Shown one piece after another: positions 42,001-51,085 of a stretch of DNA of 64,000 bases (positions are counted from its first letter, which is position 1; each line of letters begins with the position of its first letter). The notes below the pieces were generated by a model. That model worked only from the letters and a program-made list of their open reading frames with translations, did not search any database and was not told the DNA's origin. The DNA is from an uncultured Eubacterium sp. (GTDB lineage Bacteria > Bacillota > Clostridia > Oscillospirales > Acutalibacteraceae). The translations under genes and the position numbers were made by a program. The stretch is from positions 1 through 64,000 of the forward strand of contig CAJOHE010000006.1 in the NCBI GenBank assembly GCA_905234495.1, given 5' to 3'.

Positions 42001-44252
42001 ATTGAAACGGTTGCGGTGCTCAGAGTGTTTGGAAGAATTCTGAACGTCGACTGCTTTGATCCCGTGTAGTAGCCTGCGCCCGTAAGTGTTACGCGGGCGG
42101 ATGAGCTTGCATTTGTATTGTTCGTATATCTTGCGGTGTAATCAACGCCTTCGGTAAGGTCAACGCCGCTGTATGAAACGATGTAGCTCGGAATAATCGG
42201 TGCGCCCGTGTAGAGCTGATTTGAAAGCGAGCGTACAACCGCCGAGTTGAGGCTTCTCTTAGGAATCTGATTGTCTATCCATTCGGTTCTTGCGGTGAAC
42301 CACGTGTTCAGTCCCGAAGCGATGCTTGCTGCGTTGTAATCGCTTAAGTCGTGACGCAGAGAATTCATCTTTCCGCTCTTTTCAACCGTTGCGGTGTATT
42401 CCGCCGTTGATTTGAGAGTGCCCGTGCTGTCAACTTCGGCGCCGGTAAGAATGAGCGTTGCGGGTCTGATGGTGTTGTACCAGCGAGCCTCTGCCGACGT
42501 CCAGAAGTCGGTGCAGTTGTTTGCAAGAGCCGCATAGAAGGAATACGGGGACTGCGCGTCCGTTGAGTAGGTCGTCGAGCTGTCGTCGGTTCGCCAGCGG
42601 TAAATTCTTACAAACTTTGTGTACCAGCCGTCGGATGAAGTCCATGAATAGCCCCATCTTGAACCGCTGTCGTTGTAACCCATCGAGTTATCCATATCCC
42701 ATACGGGACCTGCATAGAGCTTTGAATCAACGCTGTCCGAATCCTTATAGAAATATGTGGACGACGTTGACGAGTCCATATTCTTAAAATATTCCTGCGT
42801 CCAGTAATAGATTACTGCGGAATCCGAATCGAGAAGTTCATCCCATGTCTTGCCCTGATACTCTGCTGCGGGCGCGGGGTTTGTGCACGATGTTGCGCCG
42901 TATAACTGAGCGCTTGAAAGCGAGCTGCAGGACGTTGTTGTAGACTCTGACGGAACAACGCCGCCGTTATAAATTGCCCCGCCGAGAGCGTAGAGAAGGT
43001 TGTATGAATAGTACGCCATATTCCTTGAGGCATAGTCGGTGCTCTTCATAACCCAGCCCTGACGGTTGTAGGCGCAGAAGCCTGCGTTTTCCTCATACCA
43101 GCGCTTTGAGATTTCAAGCTCGTAGAGATAACCGCCCGTAAGGTCGTCGGGGTCCTGAAGCGAGGTTGAATAGTGCTTTGCACCTACGGTGTGACCGGTG
43201 AAATCTCTCTGAAGAAAGCCTGAACCGCTCGTGGTTTTATTCTCTGTATAAACGGAGGTGCCTGTCAAATCTGCGGGGGTGATTGCGCCCGTTGTCGGGT
43301 CGGCTGTGCCGTTTGCAATTTCAAGATTTTCGTAGGCGTCGTTTATATTGATTCTGTTTGATTTGATTTCAACCTTTTCCGCAAGCTGATATGAGCCGTA
43401 ATACTGCTGATTTACATAGAGGTCAACAGGCTTACAGGAAGGCTGATACTTTACGCCGATATATTTTGCAAAGTCGTATGAAAGCTGATTCTTGATAAGG
43501 GTGTCGTCGCCCGAGTTTGCAAGCAGGCACCACTTCTTTGCGCTTCCCATACCGAGAAGCGAGGTCGAGGTTGCAAGCTTTACGTTATAGGGGTTTTTAA
43601 CGTTACCCGTGCCCCACGTACCGTTGCCGCGGCCTGACATTTTCGTCATCTCGCCCATATAGTCAACCGTACCGTCGGGACGTACAACCATAATAGTTCC
43701 CGCCTCGGAAGTCGAGTGGTCGGAACTGTTTGTGATTGTTTTGATTGAGCCCGAGTTTGTGTCGATAAATACGGAACCTACGTCGCCGCTCTTGATAGCG
43801 GTAACGGTGTAGCTTGTATTGCCGACTACAACGGGAACGTCAATAGTCGTTCCGCCCTCGTTGATTGAGGCGAAAGCATCGGTCGTGTCACCGCTCTGAA
43901 TAACGTAGCCGTTGATGCTGAGCGTCTGTCCCGTGGGCGCCCAGACGGTCAGCGCGGAAAGGTCGGCATTTGACGGGAAGAACCAGTAGTAGTTATCCGA
44001 GCTGGTGCTTCTTACAAACGGTGCAATACCGCCGAGAATACCCGTCTTGTTTGTTCCGTTGTTAAAGGCGTCAACCTTCGTCTGGTCAAGAACATTGTCG
44101 GGGTCCGCCCAGACGGGGGCGTATTTGCCCTCAACCTTAAGCGGGCTCTCCGCTGCCTCCGAGGTAATCGGAAGCGCAACAAAGGTTGTCATTACCAGCA
44201 CTACTGCAAGTAATAACGACAATGCCTTCTTCATTCTTTTACTCATTTTCAT
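39066..44252 (-). CDS. Giant secreted CotH kinase family protein (1728 aa) with repeated beta-sandwich modules and a C-terminal dockerin-like EF-hand
   Basis: Signal peptide; MSGRGNGTWGTGNVKNPYNVKLATSTSLLGMGSAKKWCLLANSGDDTLIKNQLSYDFAKYIG...PVDLYVNQQYYGSYQLAEKVEIKSNRINI (CotH); WDMDNSMGYND; C-term FDVNEDGIINAKDYAVMN. Confidence 0.88.
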   Translation of the reverse strand: MKMSKRMKKALSLLLAVVLVMTTFVALPITSEAAESPLKVEGKYAPVWADPDNVLDQTKVDAFNNGTNKTGILGGIAPFVRSTSSDNYYWFFPSNADLSALTVWAPTGQTLSINGYVIQSGDTTDAFASINEGGTTIDVPVVVGNTSYTVTAIKSGDVGSVFIDTNSGSIKTITNSSDHSTSEAGTIMVVRPDGTVDYMGEMTKMSGRGNGTWGTGNVKNPYNVKLATSTSLLGMGSAKKWCLLANSGDDTLIKNQLSYDFAKYIGVKYQPSCKPVDLYVNQQYYGSYQLAEKVEIKSNRININDAYENLEIANGTADPTTGAITPADLTGTSVYTENKTTSGSGFLQRDFTGHTVGAKHYSTSLQDPDDLTGGYLYELEISKRWYEENAGFCAYNRQGWVMKSTDYASRNMAYYSYNLLYALGGAIYNGGVVPSESTTTSCSSLSSAQLYGATSCTNPAPAAEYQGKTWDELLDSDSAVIYYWTQEYFKNMDSSTSSTYFYKDSDSVDSKLYAGPVWDMDNSMGYNDSGSRWGYSWTSSDGWYTKFVRIYRWRTDDSSTTYSTDAQSPYSFYAALANNCTDFWTSAEARWYNTIRPATLILTGAEVDSTGTLKSTAEYTATVEKSGKMNSLRHDLSDYNAASIASGLNTWFTARTEWIDNQIPKRSLNSAVVRSLSNQLYTGAPIIPSYIVSYSGVDLTEGVDYTARYTNNTNASSSARVTLTGAGYYTGSKQSTFRILPNTLSTATVSIPDSSYIDTELKATVTDAYGNELVGGVTYQWMRDGVAISGATSDTYMTTSADAGCDITLSVTGDGSNVTDSAVSNTCEVATGGKPQGYQRTIAAWDYSYSTDPTALVDSGNYTYMATSGENMATSSLGASVTASSRSEIKWSSSSDIYKTDGVGDQVPIIGTSKTNGIAWGAYPYFETSVSTLGYEDIKFSGRVGATNKGPRDWKLQYSLDGVNFTDIANTTYTLFANKTMYPAFDEVSLPAECANQSRVYIRMTVASDIAISGIAIVNSLSGDAAVNNVAVTGVSTAVVTELNAPSFSTNTSLYNTDTATITDNNGGADVYYSTDGTNYSLYTGAFNPFDSATAAYGDTVTVSAYSYFNEIQSDTATQTYTFRGVDINDFIYEDYSTDVISGAVPSTGGVYGESGKMTAYADGTTQYVPYWKASNASFVVSPDDGVYWSEDSGFTYQVSTAGYSNIRFSCQGYTTAQGPKSVTLQYSTDGVTFYNVRSNVVLPANRMLEDVIVDAQLPSACENLQKVYIRLATTENLTNEGNTLHNNQAKGNLYINNVIVSGDDDGTYKMPYTNKSTNYFGASGVINYISPDGMPMKYVVLDSTGSIVQNGIVPETGIQLSTVRGFDETRQDAYTVMVEVEEDENESVVNTATYYYKGDTVVKFNYNSTTKLFEDYISSDGYTLSSTSGANEGALSMYPNGSYPAPLSYTGTYGVKVAYDAENPFSGNKNHRDNPNASDIGYWSIETSTAGFKNLTLSLEQLSSNNGPRDWGIAYSTDGSNYTYVANSNSRSISNDASSDTVETYSNLPLPSACDNQQYLYLMIFINGGEAVNGDELELITKGNIGINKIELSGTPAYKNVAFSATVLETKTAQSGSIGVGGADVYVNGRLSGTTNNNGVAQISVPMNYDCTVSVKGSGILDRDYSLSGTYNSSSLNVPVLIFDVNEDGIINAKDYAVMNKDSKYNASKQYFANFINTDTSTFTYPE

Positions 44253-44328
44253 TCCCCCTCACCCTGCAAAAAGCAGGGCTTAATATAGCACTTTCGGGAA
44301 GGCATTTCTGCCTTCCCTGAAAATTCTG

Positions 44329-46230
44329 TTAAAGCGACGCTGTTCCTATGTTGCCCTTCCAGGTAACCTTGCCCGAAGCGGACGAGGTCGACGCGCTTGT
44401 TGCCCCGCAGGGGGAACAGATGAACGCGGTTGTGTCGGAAGACGAGGAATAGTCGCCTGCGCTGATTGTTGTCGCAGCCCTTGAGGTTGCAACAACCGTG
44501 TACTGACCGCAGGACGTCGGTGTTGAATTAAGACTTCCCGAAGCGGTCACAACGCCGCCGTTGATTTCAAAGTAGCCGTTTGAAGCGCCGTTGATAACCT
44601 TTCTTACCTTGAGGGCATATTTGCCAGTTGAGGTTGCGGTTACCGTAAGCGTTCCGCCGTCTATGATAATCTGGTTGTCGGCGTCAATTCCGTCGGCGCA
44701 GTTTGTTGAATAAATCGAACTGATTGTCACGGTTGAATCGGCGGAAACACCGTCCGCGTCAACGCCGTCAAGCTCGAATTTATTGCAGTGAATACCGTCG
44801 CCGAGAGATTCAATATTGATGCTTGCGCCCGAATTGATGAGCACCTTCTTATCGCAGGATATGCCCTGCTTAGCCTTACTCGTTATGTAAAGCGTTGAAT
44901 TCTTGATTGTAATAGACTCAGTTGAGCAGATGCCGCTGAGGTTTGCACCGCCGTCGATATATGCCGTGCCGTGTCCCTTTATGCCGAGCTTGCACTCGCT
45001 GTAAATCGTACCATTTTTACCGCTGCCGTTTGCGGTAAAGCTGTTTGTGCCCGTGAACGAGAGTTCAACCTTGGGTGCGGCTGTGTTGAGCGACGAGCCC
45101 GTCGTGCCGAGTCCCGAACCGCTTTCCTCGCTGTCGGATTCCTTGTCCTTGACAGCGTCCGCGTTTACAAGCTTTACAGCCGTCTTTTTCTGGGTATTGA
45201 TTGTAACGTTGTTGAATTTAACCTCAACGTCGTCCTCAACGTGAAGCTCAAGAACTATCTGACCGAGGAAGGAATCGGTTTCGCTCGTGATATAGTACTT
45301 GCTGTTGTCGCCCGCGCCGTCGATATGAATCTCGGTGCCGCCGCTTGCAACGCTGCCCTCAACGCTGACGTTTGTCGCGTCGGTCTTGACCTGACCGTTT
45401 TTGCTGAGAACGATACAGGTATATCCTGCGGTCGGATCATCCTCATCGCCGCTGTCGTCGGGCGCCTGAGTTGTTGGCTCGTCAGCAGGCTTCGTGGTGG
45501 TTTCGTCCTGTTCCTGCTGCTTCTTGTCCTCTTCCTGCTGCTTCTTGTCTTCTTCAACGACCTCGTTAAGACCCTTCGCGTCCTTTGTGTCCTTAGCGGT
45601 GGTCTTGTTGCCCTTTTCGTCGGTGACCGTCTTGGTGCCGTCGGCATTTTCCTCAACGGTTACGTTGATGGGCGTGGCGTTGTCCTCGGAATCAAGCTTT
45701 ATGAAGAGGTGGCTTGTTGAGTCAAGCTTTGTCGAAACCTTGAAGTATTCCTCCTTGTCGCCGTCCTCATCATAGTCCATTGTGTCCTGCATAGCGATGA
45801 TGTAGCCGTCGTCGTCTGCAAGGGACTTAACCGTTACAAGCTCGTCGTTTTCATAGACGAGGGAATATACTTCGTCGGTGAGGTCAACAAGGATTACCGC
45901 CTTTAAGTTCGGGTACGCCGTCTGGTCAAGCTCGTTGCCTGCGGCATCCTTCACGCTCATTATGTATGCGGCAATCATAGTCGTGCCGTCGCAGCCGTAA
46001 ATCGGTACGAGCGTGAGCACGTTGCCGTTGTTGTCGGTAAGTTCAAAGGTGTCGGATTCATCTTCCATAAGCATATTTACGCTGATAACGTCGTCCGAAT
46101 CTTCGACGACCTCAACGTTTTCGTCAAGGTTTCCAACCTTGCCCGAGCAGCCCGAGAACGCCGACGCAATCAGCGCCAGCGCAAGCAGTATGCACAGTAT
46201 TTTAAACGGTGTTTTTTTCAAAATGTCCAC
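44329..46230 (-). CDS. Lipoprotein with Cthe_2159/DUF4353-like carbohydrate-binding beta-helix domain
   Basis: Lipobox SAFSGC; repetitive KVELSFTGTNSFTANGSGKNGTIYSECKLGIKGHGTAYIDGGANLSGICSTESITIKNSTLYITSKAKQGISCDK. Confidence 0.8.
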   Translation of the reverse strand: MDILKKTPFKILCILLALALIASAFSGCSGKVGNLDENVEVVEDSDDVISVNMLMEDESDTFELTDNNGNVLTLVPIYGCDGTTMIAAYIMSVKDAAGNELDQTAYPNLKAVILVDLTDEVYSLVYENDELVTVKSLADDDGYIIAMQDTMDYDEDGDKEEYFKVSTKLDSTSHLFIKLDSEDNATPINVTVEENADGTKTVTDEKGNKTTAKDTKDAKGLNEVVEEDKKQQEEDKKQQEQDETTTKPADEPTTQAPDDSGDEDDPTAGYTCIVLSKNGQVKTDATNVSVEGSVASGGTEIHIDGAGDNSKYYITSETDSFLGQIVLELHVEDDVEVKFNNVTINTQKKTAVKLVNADAVKDKESDSEESGSGLGTTGSSLNTAAPKVELSFTGTNSFTANGSGKNGTIYSECKLGIKGHGTAYIDGGANLSGICSTESITIKNSTLYITSKAKQGISCDKKVLINSGASINIESLGDGIHCNKFELDGVDADGVSADSTVTISSIYSTNCADGIDADNQIIIDGGTLTVTATSTGKYALKVRKVINGASNGYFEINGGVVTASGSLNSTPTSCGQYTVVATSRAATTISAGDYSSSSDTTAFICSPCGATSASTSSASGKVTWKGNIGTASL

Positions 46231-46249
46231 CTTCTCGGTTCTGTTCTTT

Positions 46250-46960
46250 TTACTGGAAATGGAAGCTCCTAACCGCTTCCTGCTCTGTTGAAAGCATAAT
46301 CTTGAGGTTGCCGTTCATAGCTCTGAGGTCGTCGAGCATTTCGCGAATCTGTTTGTCGTCCTTGAGCTGAACGTTGTAGCTGAGCTCGAAGAGAGCGCCG
46401 AAGTCAACCGACTTAACTCTCATAAGCTTGTAGCTGTTTGTGTACTTTTCAAGCGTTTCGTCGAAAGCGCCCACATAGTTGAGCGTTTCGGGAACCGTGA
46501 TTTTAAGAGTGTAGGTGTCGCCCTTCTTGCCCGCATAATTCGTAACGTGAAGAAGGATGATAACCGCAAGGATTATCAGGGTTGCAACCGCTGCATAGAG
46601 CCAGTAGCCCATACCGCAGGCAAGGCCCATAACAACGCTCATAAATACAAACGCGATATCCTTCGGGTCGCCGGGCGCCGAACGGAAACGGATGAGCGCA
46701 AACGCACCTGCAAGTGAGAAAGCTCTTGCAACGTTGTTTCCGATTAAGAGGATTACGATTGCAACTATCGGTGCAAGCAGGATGAGCGATACGCAGAACG
46801 CCTGGCTGTAGCCCGCCTTCTTGTGGGTTAAAAGATACACAAGGCTGATTACAAAGCCGATTACAATCGCGGGCACCAAAATCTTGATAACGCTTACGAG
46901 CGTTAAGCTTTCAGCCGATGCGCCTGTGACAGCTTCGCTGATTAATTCGTCAAAATTCAT
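46250..46960 (-). CDS. DUF4956 domain-containing membrane protein
   Basis: NNVARAFSLAGAFALIRFRSAPGDPKDIAFVFMSVVMGLACGMGYW. Confidence 0.88.
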   Translation of the reverse strand: MNFDELISEAVTGASAESLTLVSVIKILVPAIVIGFVISLVYLLTHKKAGYSQAFCVSLILLAPIVAIVILLIGNNVARAFSLAGAFALIRFRSAPGDPKDIAFVFMSVVMGLACGMGYWLYAAVATLIILAVIILLHVTNYAGKKGDTYTLKITVPETLNYVGAFDETLEKYTNSYKLMRVKSVDFGALFELSYNVQLKDDKQIREMLDDLRAMNGNLKIMLSTEQEAVRSFHFQ

Positions 46961-46977
46961 AACTGTTCTCCTTTTTG

Positions 46978-47760
46978 TCAGACGTTTTCAAAGTAGTCAA
47001 AGTCCACTTCGTTTCCGTCTTCATCTTCCAATTTGTATTCAAGCGCGTGATTTTTTGAATCCTGCTTGTATTTTGTACCGTATTTTGAAAAGCCGCGGCT
47101 GAAAAGCTCGTTCTCGCTCAGAAGCGTCGTGAGCCAAAGCGGCATAGCGCCGAGTATTTTTATTTCCATTATGTACTCGCCGCCGGGAAGCAGCAGCTCG
47201 TCGTCCTCGCTCTCGCCGAAAACAAAGTTTTTCCTTCTCACCCTGACGTTGCGGTCAAAGGTCATACGGAAGTTTTTGTCTTCCTTGCCGAAAAGCGCCA
47301 GCCTGTCGTACTGAACGTAGAGCGCGGGATGCACCTTGTTGATTTTGAAATAGTAGGCAAGCTCCTTTGCAACCTGCTGCGAAAGATAATCGTTCGTTTC
47401 GGGAAGGATGCCCTCGTTTACAAACGGCTCAATCTCTTTGATTTTCAGCTTGATTCGCCTTTTGTTGCCCTGACCCTCGCTCTTTTTCTTTATTTCCATA
47501 AAGATTTTGTCCTCGGGGTCCTTTTTGTCGTAATAGGAACGAAGCCTCATTTTTTCCTTATATACGGGCTTCGAGGAATTCTGCCTGATGACGTCGTGAT
47601 TATCGGTATCATAGTAAATACTGTATATCCTGTATTCGTTGCCGCCGATACAAAACGGGTCAAGCTCCATATATTCAAGAAGGACGGGCAGTATTTCATC
47701 AAGCTTTTCTTTGGTAATAAGATACTTTTTTTCATACCTTTTAAAGGTAGCAATAGCCAT
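46978..47760 (-). CDS. VTC-domain polyphosphate polymerase family protein
   Basis: FKRYEKKYLITKEKLDEILPVLLEYM...YRIYSIYYDTDNHDVIRQNSSKPVYKEKMRLRSY. Confidence 0.9.
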   Translation of the reverse strand: MAIATFKRYEKKYLITKEKLDEILPVLLEYMELDPFCIGGNEYRIYSIYYDTDNHDVIRQNSSKPVYKEKMRLRSYYDKKDPEDKIFMEIKKKSEGQGNKRRIKLKIKEIEPFVNEGILPETNDYLSQQVAKELAYYFKINKVHPALYVQYDRLALFGKEDKNFRMTFDRNVRVRRKNFVFGESEDDELLLPGGEYIMEIKILGAMPLWLTTLLSENELFSRGFSKYGTKYKQDSKNHALEYKLEDEDGNEVDFDYFENV

Positions 47761-48035
47761 ACCGCTCCCCCTTTCGCTTGTTATAAATATTCAGCAAAAA
47801 AGTTCCGTGGCGGAAATCTTTGCTCTTTACGTATTAATTATTATATATTAGGCGGCGGAAGTAGTCAAGCGAAAAAGAGTTAAAAAATGTAAACATTGTG
47901 CATAAATGCTGTGAATAAAAATACGTTTTGCGCAAGAATATTCATAATTCGTTTTTATTTGCATTTTTAAGGCGTAAATGGTATAATAATTAACACGAGT
48001 AAATTATTTTACATTTGTAAATGAGGTTTATAATT

Positions 48036-48656
48036 ATGCAGGATAACAAAACATCTGATACGGCTAAAAACGCAGAGGCTCTCGACCTCAGGGTTAAGAG
48101 GACGAGAAGGGCTATTCGCAGCTCGTTTTTTGCCCTTCTGAAGGAAAAGGATTTTGAAAAGATTTCCGTCAAGGATATCACCGACCTTGCGATGATAAGC
48201 AGAAACACCTTCTACCTTCACTATGCGGACAAATACGAGCTTCTTGACAGCGTGTGTGACCGTCTGCTTGAAACGCTTTATTCAAAGGTTGCCGCAACCC
48301 TCAGCGAGGCAAAGAAAAGCGAATTCACGGTTGACAGCGTTGCCGCGGTAATCAGGACGGGTATCGTTGCCGTTATCGACGACAGAGAGGCGTACAGCAT
48401 TCTTCTTCGCGGAAGCGCGAGCGACATTATGACCGCCAAGCTTCACAACATAATCTATTCGATTTTCGAAACGCTCAAGGCAGAGGTTGAGGGCATCGAC
48501 GGCTGCACTATGGAATACATCGTTTCGGGTATGACGGGCGTTGTGAAATACTACGTATATAACGACGCTGCAAACCTCAACGAAGAGAGCAAAACCTTTA
48601 CTCTCATCCATCTCGGCACGATTATCGACATCGTAAACAGAAAGAGAAAAAGATGA
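48036..48656 (+). CDS. TetR/AcrR family transcriptional regulator
   Basis: RVKRTRRAIRSSFFALLKEKDFEKISVKDITDLAMISRNTFYLHYADKYELLDSV. Confidence 0.9.
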   Translation: MQDNKTSDTAKNAEALDLRVKRTRRAIRSSFFALLKEKDFEKISVKDITDLAMISRNTFYLHYADKYELLDSVCDRLLETLYSKVAATLSEAKKSEFTVDSVAAVIRTGIVAVIDDREAYSILLRGSASDIMTAKLHNIIYSIFETLKAEVEGIDGCTMEYIVSGMTGVVKYYVYNDAANLNEESKTFTLIHLGTIIDIVNRKRKR

Positions 48657-50173
48657 AAAGAAACGAAAACAAGCTAAGCTCGAAAAACCTGAAAATCAAC
48701 ACGAGAATCATAATCACCTCGGCGCTCGCAATCCTTATTCCGATTGTGATTATCGTTGCGTTTTCGCCTGTGTTTGTGAATATGTTCAACACGATTTTCA
48801 ATATGTCCTCGGTCACGACAAACTCGTATTCAACGATAAATCAGGCGCAGTGGTCGCAGACGATGTCGGCGATTTCAAACGACCTTACAAGCGGTATGTC
48901 CGAAGAGCAGAGCTACGCCGCAATAAGGAATATCGCGGCAAATCTCGAGTCGTTTGACACAAGGATTTACATCGAAAAAAACGGCGAGGTGTTCTATAAA
49001 ACCGAGGGCGCGGACAACATTCCCGAGGACGCTCAGAAAATTTCACCGTTTGAGAGAAGCGACAACGTGAACCATTTCGGCAGCAACGGCCTGCTTCTTG
49101 TAAACAACACCCAAAACGCGACCGACGAATACTTTATCCTTATTGTAAACAGCAATTACACGGTAAACGACGCGTCGCAGAGGCTCTCGTTTGAAGAGTT
49201 CAAAAACCTGATTTTCGGCAGGACGGGACTCATCATTCTGGCAATCATTCTTCTGTTCATCATAGCGATTATCGTCACCTCGTTCGTCACGGCGCAGACG
49301 ATTGTAAAGCCGCTCAAAAAAATCTCGGTCGGCGCTGAGGAAATCGCCAAGGGAAACCTTGACTATCAGATAGACTACCACTCAACAAACGAGCTCGGTC
49401 AGATGGCTGAAAGCTTTGACCATATGAGGCTGAGGCTTATGCAGTCGCTTCGCACTCAGTCGGATTCCGAGCGCAGAAGGAAGGAGCTAGTGGCGGGAAT
49501 CGCGCACGACCTCAGAACCCCGCTCACCTCGGTCAAGGGCTATGCCGAGGGGCTTCGCGACGGTATTGCCGGCACCCCCGAAAAGCAGAGCCGCTACGTT
49601 AACACAATCTGCTCGTCGATTGACAGCACCGAGAAGATTCTCGACGACCTTCTCGCCTATTCAAAGCTTGAGCTTGACTCGTTTGAGCTGAATCTCGAAA
49701 GCGTGAACGTGAACGAATTTTTCCTCGACGGCGCCGAGGAAATCAGGGCGGAACTTGAGGCTGAGGATTTTGATTTCAGCTTTATGACAAACTGTTCCGA
49801 TTCGGCAACTCTTCTGCTCGATTCCGACAGGTTTACAAGGGTTATTCAGAACATTGTTTCAAACAGCATAAAGTACCGAAAGCCCGATGTGAAGGGCGAA
49901 TTCAGCCTTCGCATCAGCGAGTATCAGAGGACTGTCATCATTGAGCTGACCGACAACGGAACCGGCGTGGACAGGGAAAATCTCGGCAGGATTTTTGACA
50001 CTATGTACCGCGCCGACCCCGCAAGGTCGGGCGTTTCGGAAGGCTCGGGACTCGGGCTTTCGATATGCCGCCAGATTGTTGAGCTTCACGGCGGCTCAAT
50101 CTGGGCGACGGGCGAAAAGAACAAGGGCTTATCAATCTACATTTCAATGCCAAAGGAAGAGAAAAATGAGTAA
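48653..50173 (+). CDS. HAMP-containing membrane sensor histidine kinase
   Basis: Two TM helices; LVAGIAHDLRTPLTSVKGYAEGL H-box; FDTMYRADPARSGVSEGSGLGLSICRQIVELHGG; ATGA overlap with tetR. Confidence 0.95.
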   Translation: MKRNENKLSSKNLKINTRIIITSALAILIPIVIIVAFSPVFVNMFNTIFNMSSVTTNSYSTINQAQWSQTMSAISNDLTSGMSEEQSYAAIRNIAANLESFDTRIYIEKNGEVFYKTEGADNIPEDAQKISPFERSDNVNHFGSNGLLLVNNTQNATDEYFILIVNSNYTVNDASQRLSFEEFKNLIFGRTGLIILAIILLFIIAIIVTSFVTAQTIVKPLKKISVGAEEIAKGNLDYQIDYHSTNELGQMAESFDHMRLRLMQSLRTQSDSERRRKELVAGIAHDLRTPLTSVKGYAEGLRDGIAGTPEKQSRYVNTICSSIDSTEKILDDLLAYSKLELDSFELNLESVNVNEFFLDGAEEIRAELEAEDFDFSFMTNCSDSATLLLDSDRFTRVIQNIVSNSIKYRKPDVKGEFSLRISEYQRTVIIELTDNGTGVDRENLGRIFDTMYRADPARSGVSEGSGLGLSICRQIVELHGGSIWATGEKNKGLSIYISMPKEEKNE

Positions 50174-50852
50174 AATTCTGATTATTGAAGACGATAAAAA
50201 CATATTGCAGCTTGAGATGGACTACCTTGAGGCAAATAATTACAGAACCGAGACGGCGGCTGACGGGGCGCAGGGGCTTGAGCTCGCGCTTAAAAACGAC
50301 TACGACCTCATTCTGCTCGACCTTATGCTGCCGGGGCTCGACGGCTTTGAGGTGTGCAGGAAAATCCGCGAAAAAAAGGACGTGCCGATTCTGCTCGTAA
50401 GCGCGCGCAAGGAAGAGGCGGCAAAGATAAACGGTCTCGGCTTCGGCGCCGACGACTACATTGTAAAGCCGTTTTCACCGAGCGAGCTCATCGCGAGAGT
50501 GAAGGCGCACATCAGCAGGTATCAGAGGCTCACAAATTCCGTTCCGTCGGGCGAAAACAAGATTGAAACCGACGGTCTCACGCTCAATAAGCTTTCGGGC
50601 GACGTGACGCTCGGCGACACGCCGATTGTGCTCACGAAAAAGGAATTTGACCTGCTCTTCCTTCTCGCATCAAACCCGACGACCGTCTTTTCAAAAAACG
50701 AGCTTTTTGAAAAGGTGTGGGGCTACGATTCCCTCGGCGACACCTCCACCCTCACCGTTCACATAAACCGCCTTCGCGAGAAGCTCAAGGCGGCTGACGG
50801 CGACAGCGAATTCATCAAAACCGTCTGGGGAAGAGGATACAGATTTAAATAG
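50166..50852 (+). CDS. OmpR-family response regulator
   Basis: MSKILIIEDDKNILQLEMDYLE...LILLDLMLPGLDGFEVCRKIR...winged helix C-terminus; 8-nt overlap (ATGAGTAA) with the kinase gene. Confidence 0.96.
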   Translation: MSKILIIEDDKNILQLEMDYLEANNYRTETAADGAQGLELALKNDYDLILLDLMLPGLDGFEVCRKIREKKDVPILLVSARKEEAAKINGLGFGADDYIVKPFSPSELIARVKAHISRYQRLTNSVPSGENKIETDGLTLNKLSGDVTLGDTPIVLTKKEFDLLFLLASNPTTVFSKNELFEKVWGYDSLGDTSTLTVHINRLREKLKAADGDSEFIKTVWGRGYRFK

Positions 50853-50987
50853 TTAAGAGTTTAAAGTTATTAACTATTAACTGCAAAATGTGCTTTTAAA
50901 GCGCATTTTGCCTTGTCTTACACAAAATTCTGCATTTTTGAGGTGCAAAGCAATTTTGAAATAGAAATTTTCGTTAGAACAATGAAT

Positions 50988-51025
50988 AAAAAGGGATTAA
51001 GGCTGACGCCTTAATCCCTTTTTTG
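50988..51025. terminator. Bidirectional terminator
   Basis: AAAAAGGGATTAAGGC-tgac-GCCTTAATCCCTTTTT. Confidence 0.92.
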
Positions 51026-51085
51026 AAGCAGTTATAGCGAAAAAGAGCATTTCAAAATCTATTAAATCCCTGTGTTCAATGCCCT

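Noticed and set aside
39066-44252. Possibility that CotH protein marks a spore-coat operon
   Set aside because: No other spore coat genes are nearby; signal peptide, 1.7 kb-aa multidomain build and dockerin-like end argue for a surface rather than spore role, though this is not proven.
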